Assembly: GCA_937983475.1 (NCBI GenBank)
Contig: CALJZV010000369.1
Coordinates: 1-6,498 of the forward strand
Direction of reading: 5' to 3'
Source: an uncultured Verrucomicrobiales bacterium
GTDB lineage: Bacteria > Verrucomicrobiota > Verrucomicrobiia > Limisphaerales > JACDHS01
Length of the DNA: 6,498 nt
Shown: piece after piece, positions 1-5,553 of the stretch
Numbering within the stretch: the first letter of the stretch is position 1
How the letters are laid out: every line of letters starts with the position of its first letter
Position numbers and translations under genes: made by a program
The notes under the pieces: generated by a model
What the model was told of the DNA's origin: nothing
Databases searched by the model: none
Seen by the model: the letters and a program-made list of their open reading frames with translations, nothing else

Positions 1-36
1 CTGAATGACGCCTTCTCACGGCTTGTTGCGCGCGAG
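1..36 (-). pseudogene. Continuation of an interrupted ceramidase-like domain, beyond the in-frame TAG
   Basis: Reading on in the same frame past the TAG at 39-37 gives LARNKP, then a TGA at 18-16, then EGVIQ at the window edge. The residues before the TAG are VDVTPGYPVRLSG. In the neutral/alkaline non-lysosomal ceramidase-like family I recall an N-terminus of the form DITPxYPVRLSGYxxRxxxSEGVxQ. Putting Tyr for the TAG and Ser for the TGA fits that pattern closely, so the coding sequence appears to have run through here in this frame. Each stop is one base change from such a codon (TAC or TAT to TAG; TCA to TGA). The family match is from memory, and only 12 codons are visible. Confidence 0.5.
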
Positions 37-1014
37 CTAACCGCTCAACCGGACAGGGTAACCGGGCGTGACATCCACGCTGGCCAAGCCCACTGAATAC
101 ACCGCGCCACCTTCCTCCGAGGCAACAGGGTAGAAGAGTTTTTCGGCCCGAGCGCGAATGCGGGCATTGTCATGGGACTTGACCTTTGCGATGCGGGAAT
201 CGCCAATCAGGGCAGGGTCGAGGCGCTTTGCGGCAACCGCGTCGAGCAGAGCGGATGTCCGCGTGTCATCACGCAACAGGGCGTCGAGCGCGAAATTGCG
301 GTTGTGGTCCGAGAGGTAAGGAATCGCGGACAGCAAGGCTGGCGCGACATGCGGCGACTTGATGTCGGCCAGGCCGCTGACGGCGCCCTGCTGAAGCTCC
401 GCATTGACGCCGCGCGCCAGGTATTTGACCAGTTGCGCGCCGCGCTTTTCCCAGCCTTCGAGCGCGATCATTCTCAAGGCGTCGTAGCGTGTGCCAGTGG
501 GCGTTTTTTCGTTATCGGCCATGGCGGCGGCCAAGTCCAGGGCGCGGTTCCAGCGGACTTTTAATTGATTTTCACTTTGCAGAATTTCCTCGATTCGGTC
601 GCCGGGCCAGTGGCCAGCCAGGCCCAAGCCGTTGATGATGCCGCCGCCGATGACGACCGCCTGCCAGTCCAGCAATGGGGCGTCCGGTTGGGGCAGCGCG
701 ACAGCGAGGACATGGCGAATTTCGTGGGCTTCGTTGCGTTTGCCGGCGGCGACGGTCACCTGCCAGATGGCGGAAATGCGCTTGTATTCCTCGGGCGTGC
801 CGGGTTTTAAGCCTTTGACCATGGCCTCCAGGATGACGGCGGCCTGGCCGGCGTGGGCTTCCACGAGGGCCGCGCGCTCGGCGGTTGTCTTGGTGGTGTC
901 AAGCAGATGGGCGGCTACCTCGTTCAAATCCCTTTGGGCCTGTAGCGGGTTGGCCGCGAACGCCAGGGTGATTAAAACCGTGCCTGTGAGCAAAATGGAG
1001 TGAAGTGATTTCAT
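37..1014 (-). CDS. Secreted HEAT-like helical repeat protein, truncated at the start of a ceramidase-like domain
   Basis: This is a 325-residue protein starting at the ATG at 1014. Residues 1-26 form a Sec signal peptide (basic MK start, hydrophobic core, cleavage probably after NPLQA), placing it in the periplasm or outside. Residues 28-295 are Ala/Leu-rich helices; about 205-295 reads as HEAT-like repeats (AELQQGAVSGLADI, NFALDALLRD, ARIRARAEKLF), normally a protein-binding scaffold. The last 20 residues, ending VDVTPGYPVRLSG, resemble the first strand of a neutral/alkaline ceramidase-like domain, and the frame then stops at TAG. The catalytic body is therefore missing or lies beyond the stop, and the gene is probably a truncated derivative. 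The frame could begin further upstream at 1107, but that would run through a terminator and a promoter and bury the signal peptide. There is no Shine-Dalgarno before 1014. It lies downstream of the prepilin gene on the same strand but is separated from it by a terminator. No enzymatic function can be assigned to the visible part. Confidence 0.75.
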   Translation of the reverse strand: MKSLHSILLTGTVLITLAFAANPLQAQRDLNEVAAHLLDTTKTTAERAALVEAHAGQAAVILEAMVKGLKPGTPEEYKRISAIWQVTVAAGKRNEAHEIRHVLAVALPQPDAPLLDWQAVVIGGGIINGLGLAGHWPGDRIEEILQSENQLKVRWNRALDLAAAMADNEKTPTGTRYDALRMIALEGWEKRGAQLVKYLARGVNAELQQGAVSGLADIKSPHVAPALLSAIPYLSDHNRNFALDALLRDDTRTSALLDAVAAKRLDPALIGDSRIAKVKSHDNARIRARAEKLFYPVASEEGGAVYSVGLASVDVTPGYPVRLSG

Positions 1015-1030
1015 GTTTTGCAGGGAGGGA

Positions 1031-1058
1031 ATTATCCAAGGTCGCAAGGCGTTGTCCA
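1031..1058 (-). promoter_or_regulatory. Sigma70-like promoter for the HEAT-like gene
   Basis: On the minus strand there is a -35 TGGACA (1058-1053; 5 of 6 to consensus), a 16-bp spacer, and a -10 GATAAT (1036-1031; 5 of 6). Transcription would begin near 1024, leaving a leader of only about 10 bases before the ATG at 1014. This supports 1014 as the start and fits the absence of a Shine-Dalgarno sequence there. It follows directly after the terminator of the preceding prepilin gene. Confidence 0.55.
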
Positions 1059-1074
1059 ACATCATTTCGGCACT

Positions 1075-1100
1075 AAAAAAGGCCGCAACGGGCGGCCTTT
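1075..1100 (-). terminator. Rho-independent terminator of the prepilin gene
   Basis: The stem GGCCGC (1081-1086) pairs with GCGGCC (1092-1097) around a 5-base loop. AAA/TTT flanks extend it to 9 bp. On the minus strand the stem runs into TTTTTT (1080-1075), the classical T-tract. It lies about 40 bases past the prepilin stop codon and just upstream of the next promoter. On the plus strand only three T's follow, and no plus-strand gene is present here, so leftward termination is the better reading. Confidence 0.8.
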
Positions 1101-1140
1101 GAGGCAAGTGGGATGGGTTTTGTAAATGAAACAGCCTCCC

Positions 1141-1491
1141 TTATTTCTCCAACTCGTGGTCCGGGTAGGTGCAGGTCGGATTGGTATCCACGGCATTGAT
1201 GGAATATTCGCCGCGCATGGGACAAACCGGCGTGGCTTTCAGGAAGCCATTCGTCTTGAAAAGGTCGGCTGCGTCCGGGACAGCGGAGCCGCCGTTCCTG
1301 GTCTCAAACGACCAGACGGTTTTGGCCCGGGCGATCTGGGTAAGATTGTTGATACAGGTGTTCACCGCCGCTTTGTTTCGGGCGCGAATTGTGCCCGACG
1401 CGGCGATGGTGGTCAGGGTTCCGATGATGCCAACGATGATCATCATCTCCACGAGAGTAAACCCGGCTGATTGATAGGTACGCATTTTCAT
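1141..1491 (-). CDS. Type IV-type prepilin or type II secretion pseudopilin, short form
   Basis: This 116-residue protein begins MKMRTYQSAG followed by FTLVEMM, the class III prepilin signal. Prepilin peptidase would cut after Gly10 and methylate Phe11; Glu15 is the conserved +5 glutamate needed for assembly. Residues 11-32 form the hydrophobic inner-membrane helix that becomes the filament core. Asn/Gln/Lys-rich helix follows (NNLTQIARAK), then a small globular tail with Cys90-Pro91, Cys107 and His112 (pattern CPxxGxY...PTCxxxxH). I recognise this tail from the many short prepilins of Verrucomicrobiota and relatives; Cys90 and Cys107 may form a disulfide. The start at 1491 (or the ATG at 1485) fits the usual short leader; the frame stays open upstream to 1686 but that part has no pilin features. 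No pilus or secretion machinery genes lie nearby, so its filament cannot be named. It is divergent from the sulfatase, with 136 bases between the two start codons. Confidence 0.88.
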   Translation of the reverse strand: MKMRTYQSAGFTLVEMMIIVGIIGTLTTIAASGTIRARNKAAVNTCINNLTQIARAKTVWSFETRNGGSAVPDAADLFKTNGFLKATPVCPMRGEYSINAVDTNPTCTYPDHELEK

Positions 1492-1518
1492 AATAATAAG
1501 TGAAGCGTTCCCTTTTTT

Positions 1519-1525
1519 CCTCCTT
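1519..1525 (-). promoter_or_regulatory. Strong Shine-Dalgarno-like AAGGAGG, unusually far from the prepilin start
   Basis: The minus strand reads AAGGAGG at 1525-1519, a near-perfect anti-16S match. The first ATG downstream (1491) is 27 bases away, much more than the usual 5-10. No ATG, GTG or TTG lies at normal spacing. It may be chance, may be brought closer by mRNA folding, or may belong to an unrecognised start. Confidence 0.3.
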
Positions 1526-1627
1526 GAGGCTGATTCAGCACTCTTTGTGCCGCCCCCAAGTTTGCAAATATGAGAATCGCTGAAAATGTGCTGGCATGGA
1601 ATGGGGGATTGCCGACAATCCAGTTCC

Positions 1628-2971
1628 ATGAATTTCCTTTTGCATTGTGGGACTTTGTTTGCTGTGCTCATGGCGGCTATCACCAACCCGCTTCAAGCAA
1701 AGCCTGACCGGCCTCCGAATGTCATCCTCATCTTCGCTGATGATCAGGGCACGCTGGATCTGAATTGCTACGGGTCCAAGGACTTGTTCACACCGAATCT
1801 TGACGCGCTGGCCGAGCGCGGCGTGCGGTTCACCCAGTTTTATGTCGCCAGCCCGGTCTGCTCGCCGTCGCGCGCGGCGCTGCTGACCGGACGCAACCCG
1901 CTTCGCGCCGGAGTCAAAACCAACGTCTCCTCCCGTCCCGGTGCGCCGGGAATGCCCGCGAGCGAAATCACCCTGGCGGAACTGCTTAAAACCAAGGGCT
2001 ACCGCACCGCGTTGTTCGGCAAATGGCATTTGGGCGACACGCCCGAAAGCGCGCCCAACGGGCAGGGTTTCGATGAGTTCTTCGGGCACAAGTCCGGCTG
2101 CATCGACAACTACTCGCATTATTTCTATTGGCAGGGGCCGCCCTTCCACGACTTGTGGCGAAATGAAATTGAGGTGTTCGAGGACGGGGTTCACTTCACC
2201 GAGTTGATTGTGCGCGAGACCAACCGGTTCATCGCGGCCAACAAGGAAAACCCGTTTTTCATTTACCTTGCGATGAACCTGCCGCATTACCCGACGCAGG
2301 CGCCGGAACAGTTTCGGAAAATTTACGAGAAAATGCCGGAGCCGCGGCGGTCGTACGCGGCCACCATCAGTTACCTAGACGACGCGGTGGGTCGCGTGGC
2401 CAGCACCGTGGATCGCCTCGGGCTGCGCGAAAACACTATGATAATTTTTCTGAGTGACCACGGCCATTCCACCGAGGAGCGGACCGGTTTTGGCGGGGGC
2501 AACGCGGGTGAGTTTCGCGGGGCGAAATTCAGCCTGTTCGAGGGCGGCATTCGCGTCCCTTGCATAGCGAGTTGGCCGGGAAAAATTCCCGAAGGCCAGA
2601 CGCGCGGGCAGTTTGCCGCGAGCGTGGATTGGTTCCCAACCATTGGCGAATTATGCGGCGTAACGCTTCCGGAACGCACCTTCGATGGCAAAAATCTCGC
2701 CGGTGTTCTGCGGTCCGCTGACGCGCCGTCGCCGCATGGGGTGTTTCACTGGCAGATTGGCGATCAATGGGCGGTGCGCGACGGTGTCTGGAAACTGCTG
2801 AACAACGCGAGTGACTCATTTCCGCCCGGAAAAACTCGAGTGGATAAAGTCTTCCTTGCCAACCTGGCGAAGGATCCGACCGAGTCAAAAAACTTCGCCG
2901 CCGAGGAGTCGGCAATTGTTCATCGCTTGACCGCGCTGCACAATCAATGGCTTGCGGAACTGGAGAAATGA
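1628..2971 (+). CDS. Secreted sulfatase, formylglycine type (S1, arylsulfatase A-like)
   Basis: This is a complete 447-residue alkaline-phosphatase-superfamily sulfatase that hydrolyses sulfate esters. Residues 1-24 are a Sec signal peptide ending NPLQA. Visible active-site elements are the calcium-binding Asp38-Asp39 (FADDQG), the signature Cys78-Ser-Pro-Ser-Arg82 followed by LTGR, Lys132 and His134 in FGKWHLG, His220 (NLPHYP), Asp277-His278 (SDHGH) and Lys300 in the RGAKFSLFEGGIRVP region. Cys78 would be oxidised to formylglycine by a maturase, which is not in this window. The C-terminal subdomain (WAVRDGVWKLL, then DPTESKNFA) is typical. Length is normal and no motif is lost, so it should be active. 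The start at 1628 gives a standard signal peptide; in-frame ATGs at 1586 and 1601 would only add a polar extension. No good Shine-Dalgarno is present. The next gene follows after 22 bases, suggesting co-transcription. Substrate is unknown; related PVC sulfatases often act on sulfated polysaccharides. Confidence 0.93.
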   Translation: MNFLLHCGTLFAVLMAAITNPLQAKPDRPPNVILIFADDQGTLDLNCYGSKDLFTPNLDALAERGVRFTQFYVASPVCSPSRAALLTGRNPLRAGVKTNVSSRPGAPGMPASEITLAELLKTKGYRTALFGKWHLGDTPESAPNGQGFDEFFGHKSGCIDNYSHYFYWQGPPFHDLWRNEIEVFEDGVHFTELIVRETNRFIAANKENPFFIYLAMNLPHYPTQAPEQFRKIYEKMPEPRRSYAATISYLDDAVGRVASTVDRLGLRENTMIIFLSDHGHSTEERTGFGGGNAGEFRGAKFSLFEGGIRVPCIASWPGKIPEGQTRGQFAASVDWFPTIGELCGVTLPERTFDGKNLAGVLRSADAPSPHGVFHWQIGDQWAVRDGVWKLLNNASDSFPPGKTRVDKVFLANLAKDPTESKNFAAEESAIVHRLTALHNQWLAELEK

Positions 2972-2993
2972 CGGACGAACTTGTTAAAACGCC

Positions 2994-3920
2994 ATGAAAC
3001 CATCAAACCGCCTCACGCGTCGATTTTTCATCAAAGGCCTTGGCGCGATTGCCGCAATCCCCGCCCTGGAACGCTCGGCGCGAGCCGAGAAGGCGCCTGC
3101 AAAGGCCGGTTCCATCAAGGTGCTTTCCTGCAATATTCGTTCGTCTGCTGTTGCGACAGACAAGAACACCGGCGATGGATGGGACATGCGCAAAGCAATG
3201 TGCGTCGACATCATTCAGGGGCAGCGCGCCGACCTGGTCTGTCTTCAGGAATGCCTTGGCGACCAGTTCGATTACTTAAAAGGCCGCATGTTGGAATTTG
3301 AAAGTTTTGGGCTCAGCGCCCCGGGGGAAATCTTCCATCCGCAGAATGCGATCCTGTTTTCCCGTTCGCGTTTTGAAATGATTTCGGCGGGAGGATTCTG
3401 GCTTTCAAAGTCGCCGCATATTGCCGGGACAAAATCCTGGGACTCGGCGCACTCTCGGTTTGCCAACTGGGTTGATCTGAAAGACCGCAAGCATGGCAAG
3501 AAATTTCGCCTTTGGAACACCCATTGGGACAACAAAGGGCAGGTCGCTCGGGTGGAGCAGTGCCGAGTGCTCTGTGAAGGCGTTGAGGCCGCGCATTCCA
3601 AGAATTTTCCTCAATTGCTCGCGGGAGATATGAATGCCGATGTCACGAATGCGGCGATCGCAAATTTAAAGGATCGGGGCTGGGTGGACACTTACGCTTC
3701 CGTGCATGGACCAGCGGATCCGGGATTTACTGCCCATAGATTTCTTGGCCCGAAATTTCCGGAACAAATGAATGAGGCGCCGATCAAGGGAAAGATTGAT
3801 TGGATTTTCTGCCGTGGCGCCGTCAGGACACTTGCGGCTGAAGTAATCCGTGACGGTCGCAATGGCCGTTTTCCCAGCGACCATTATTTCATTTCGGCAG
3901 AGGTGATGTTGGGCGGTTAA
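2994..3920 (+). CDS. Tat-exported endonuclease/exonuclease/phosphatase-family hydrolase
   Basis: This 308-residue protein has a twin-arginine signal: TRRFFIKG with Arg9-Arg10, a hydrophobic stretch, and a probable cut near SARAEK (about residue 31). Residues 41-306 carry the full metal-dependent phosphoesterase fold shared by exonuclease III, DNase I and sphingomyelinases: Asn47 (SCNIR), Glu86 (CLQE), His177 in NTHWDN, Asp212 and Asn214 in AGDMNAD, Asp269 in KIDWIF, and Asp296-His297 in SDHYFISAEV. All expected catalytic and metal ligands are present, so it is probably an active phosphodiesterase or phosphatase outside the cytoplasm. Tat export implies folding, and perhaps metal loading, before translocation. 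It starts 22 bases after the sulfatase stop and likely shares its transcript; a hairpin terminator follows. The substrate (nucleic acid, lipid head group or sugar phosphate) cannot be decided. The pairing suggests joint removal of sulfate and phosphate groups, but that is inference. Confidence 0.88.
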   Translation: MKPSNRLTRRFFIKGLGAIAAIPALERSARAEKAPAKAGSIKVLSCNIRSSAVATDKNTGDGWDMRKAMCVDIIQGQRADLVCLQECLGDQFDYLKGRMLEFESFGLSAPGEIFHPQNAILFSRSRFEMISAGGFWLSKSPHIAGTKSWDSAHSRFANWVDLKDRKHGKKFRLWNTHWDNKGQVARVEQCRVLCEGVEAAHSKNFPQLLAGDMNADVTNAAIANLKDRGWVDTYASVHGPADPGFTAHRFLGPKFPEQMNEAPIKGKIDWIFCRGAVRTLAAEVIRDGRNGRFPSDHYFISAEVMLGG

Positions 3921-3955
3921 TACGCACCGCTGGCCATCACAAATTCCCCCGAAGC

Positions 3956-3992
3956 GCAGGCTGGCCGCTTAATAATACCGCCTGCAATTTTT
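3956..3992 (+). terminator. Rho-independent terminator of the sulfatase-phosphoesterase operon
   Basis: GCAGGC (3956-3961) pairs with GCCTGC (3980-3985). Two further G-C pairs are possible inside across one bulged T, leaving a loop of about 13 bases. The stem is followed by AATTTTT (T's at 3988-3992). It lies 36 bases after the phosphoesterase stop, the expected place for an operon terminator. Confidence 0.6.
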
Positions 3993-4141
3993 CCCGAACT
4001 GCGAGTCAACGATAGGATTGCATTTCCCCAAGGGAGTGAGATACAACTGCCAGGTTCCCATTGGATTAACAGAACAGCGTCGTTGGCCCTTATCCCGCCA
4101 GCGGCAAATGCGAGTGGCGCGGCTTGGCCGTTGTTCACCCT

Positions 4142-4170
4142 ACAGTTCTCCAAACCAGAAAAAATATAAT
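4142..4170 (+). promoter_or_regulatory. Possible promoter of the GH25 gene, perfect -10 box
   Basis: TATAAT at 4165-4170 matches the sigma70 -10 consensus exactly, in an A-rich tract. At 17-bp spacing the -35 position (ACAGTT, 4142-4147) is poor, so the promoter may be weak, activator-dependent or not real. Transcription would start near 4177, giving a leader of about 65 bases before the ATG at 4243. Confidence 0.4.
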
Positions 4171-4186
4171 ATTTGCCAAAGCAAAT
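4171..4186. repeat. Small inverted repeat at the predicted GH25 transcription start
   Basis: ATTTGC (4171-4176) and GCAAAT (4181-4186) form a perfect 6-bp dyad around CAAA, immediately after the TATAAT box. Its position fits an operator overlapping the transcription start, or a small hairpin at the 5' end of the mRNA. The 10-mer TTGCCAAAGC at its centre (4173-4182) recurs inside the GH25 signal-peptide region at 4292-4301. Confidence 0.35.
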
Positions 4187-4242
4187 CGTCCCCACAGACA
4201 ACCTCACCGACACAACGAACATAAATAACGACACGAAAGCCT

Positions 4243-5424
4243 ATGAGAGCAAACGAACAAACCTATCCTATCCGCACAATAGGGAGAAAACTTGCCAAAG
4301 CGATTGGACTGCTGGCAATAGCCGTAGCCAGCCTGACTTTTGGAACAGACAATGCCCAAGCGCAACGCACGCTCGGCATTGACGTTTCCCGCTGGCAGGG
4401 AACGATCAACTGGACGAGCGTCAAGGGAGCCGGCATCACGTTTGCCTGGGCCCAGGCCACCCGTGGCGCCTATCTGACCAATGACAATTTCGTCGCCAAT
4501 ATGGTCAATGGCAAAGCCGCCGGGGTGTACATGGGTGCCTACCATTTCGCCTTCCCGAACACGAACAGCCCAAGTGTGGAGGCCGATTACTTTTGGAACC
4601 TTGCCGGTCCTTATATCAAAGATGACGGGAAGACTCTGATGCCCATGATCGACATGGAGATCTTCAGTGGCGTTGTGGGGGCCAGCAGTTACACCGACTG
4701 GGCGAACCAATGGTGCAATCTCATCATTGCAAAAGCCGCCGCGGCCGGAGTTACGGTCAAGCCGGTCATTTACACCAGCGCCTGCCTGGCGTGCAACTTC
4801 ACGTCAGGGATCTCGCAGTGGGGAGCCTGGATTGCCAACTACAACGGGCAGAATCCCCAGACCGGAACGCCTTGGAGCGCTTGTTCCAGTTGCAACCGGT
4901 GGGGCACGTGGCATTTCTGGCAATACACCGACCAAGGTTCCATTCCTGGAATCTCTGGGCCCGTCGATCGTGATGTTTATAACGGCACCGTCACTCACCT
5001 GGCGGCCAACTGGCTGGCCAAAGCGGCATCGAGCGTGATCGTGGATAACAACACCTCGGGATTCAGTGCTTCCGCGAGTTGGACCACAGCCCCTTCCGCG
5101 CCGGATAAATATGGTGCCGACTACCGCTACCGCAACACGCAATCCACCAGCGACACGGCAACGTGGACAGCCAGCCTCGGCAGCACGAAGACGTATAACG
5201 TCTCCGCGTGGTGGAGCCAGGGAACCAATCGCTCCACGACCGCTCCGTACATCGTCTATCATTCGGGCGGGTCCACGACCGTGCAGAAGAACCAGCAGGC
5301 CAACGGGGGCTCCTGGCAGTTGCTGGGAAGCTGGAACATGAATGCCGGCAGCAACCAGGTGAAGCTGTCGTGCTGGACGACAACTGGTTTTGTAGTCATT
5401 GGTGACGCAGTCAAGTGGGAATAA
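4243..5424 (+). CDS. Secreted GH25 muramidase (lysozyme) with golvesin-like C-terminal domain
   Basis: This 393-residue protein cleaves, by family, the N-acetylmuramic acid to N-acetylglucosamine bond of peptidoglycan. Residues 1-40 are a long signal peptide (basic n-region to Lys19, hydrophobic 20-33, cut probably after NAQA). Residues 43-258 are a glycoside hydrolase family 25 barrel: Asp47 in GIDVSRWQG, AYHFAFP at 99-105, the catalytic pair Asp137-Met-Glu139 in MIDMEIF, VIYTS at 175-179, WIANY at 196-200, WQYTD at 226-230 and Asp242/Asp244 near the barrel end. Two CxxC pairs (Cys181/184, Cys214/217) flank the WIANY strand and probably form disulfides. Residues 264-393 resemble the golvesin/xanthan-lyase-type binding domain (IVDNNTSGFSASASW start, YNVSAWWSQGTNRST, GGSTTVQKNQQANGGSW, IGDAVKW end), likely used for cell-wall or polysaccharide attachment. 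No other ATG is available near the start; no Shine-Dalgarno is obvious. It sits alone between two terminator-like hairpins, so it is probably monocistronic. Uses could be wall turnover, predation or competition; a phage lysin is less likely given the signal peptide and context. Confidence 0.9.
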   Translation: MRANEQTYPIRTIGRKLAKAIGLLAIAVASLTFGTDNAQAQRTLGIDVSRWQGTINWTSVKGAGITFAWAQATRGAYLTNDNFVANMVNGKAAGVYMGAYHFAFPNTNSPSVEADYFWNLAGPYIKDDGKTLMPMIDMEIFSGVVGASSYTDWANQWCNLIIAKAAAAGVTVKPVIYTSACLACNFTSGISQWGAWIANYNGQNPQTGTPWSACSSCNRWGTWHFWQYTDQGSIPGISGPVDRDVYNGTVTHLAANWLAKAASSVIVDNNTSGFSASASWTTAPSAPDKYGADYRYRNTQSTSDTATWTASLGSTKTYNVSAWWSQGTNRSTTAPYIVYHSGGSTTVQKNQQANGGSWQLLGSWNMNAGSNQVKLSCWTTTGFVVIGDAVKWE

Positions 5425-5428
5425 AGCT

Positions 5429-5466
5429 ACGCCCGGGCGGCGCCAGTGTTGGTGCCGTCCGGGCGT
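5429..5466 (+). terminator. Strong 17-bp hairpin after the GH25 gene, without T-tract
   Basis: Positions 5429-5445 pair with 5450-5466 over 17 bp around the loop GTGT, with only two G-U wobbles and no mismatch. It begins four bases past the GH25 stop. No run of T's follows on the plus strand, so it is either a T-less terminator or an mRNA 3'-end stabilising structure. The stem is GC-rich and very stable by inspection. Confidence 0.55.
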
Positions 5467-5553
5467 GCCAAGGAATGGTGATTTCTTGATAGCCAATCGG
5501 GCTGCCGGTGGAAGCGCTTGGTTGTGCGGCCTGGATCCGGTAGGCATGGTTTC

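Larger units (their letters stand above)
3921..4242 (+). other. Intergenic stretch without a convincing gene
   Basis: These 322 bases separate the phosphoesterase from the GH25 muramidase. They hold a terminator hairpin (3956-3992), a TATAAT box (4165-4170) and an inverted repeat (4171-4186). From about 3993 to 4140 I see no RNA gene, repeat or motif I recognise. The frame of the preceding gene stays open from its stop to 4169, and the minus strand is open over most of the region (4234 to 3917); neither translation resembles a known family. Confidence 0.6.

Noticed and set aside
1..39. Reassignment of TAG or TGA to an amino acid in this organism
   Set aside because: The first sulfatase ends normally at TGA with another gene 22 bases on; two nonsense mutations in one gene are simpler. 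TAG is not used as a stop elsewhere here, so that codon alone is not fully excluded.
172..1003. Plus-strand open frames opposite the HEAT-like gene (172-564, 565-810, 632-1003)
   Set aside because: They are antisense to a gene with a signal peptide, promoter and recognisable repeats; their translations show no domain.
1015..1107. N-terminal extension of the HEAT-like gene to the ATG at 1107
   Set aside because: It would cover the prepilin terminator and the -35/-10 boxes, and would place 31 residues ahead of a clear signal peptide.
1492..1686. N-terminal extension of the prepilin to 1686
   Set aside because: Prepilin leaders are short and basic; the extension is polar, overlaps the start of the divergent sulfatase, and shows no pilin feature.
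1535..2287. 250-residue minus-strand open frame
   Set aside because: It is antisense to the sulfatase catalytic core and its arginine-rich translation is typical of a GC-rich shadow frame.
3917..4234. 105-residue minus-strand open frame in the intergenic stretch
   Set aside because: No recognisable domain, no Shine-Dalgarno, and it would cross the putative GH25 promoter and the operon terminator.
5486..5546. Promoter for the second sulfatase (TTGATA at 5486 or TTGGTT at 5518)
   Set aside because: No acceptable -10 box lies at 15-19 bp from either candidate -35.
4804..5547. 247-residue minus-strand open frame
   Set aside because: It is antisense to the GH25 and golvesin-like coding region and crosses the 17-bp hairpin; no domain seen.
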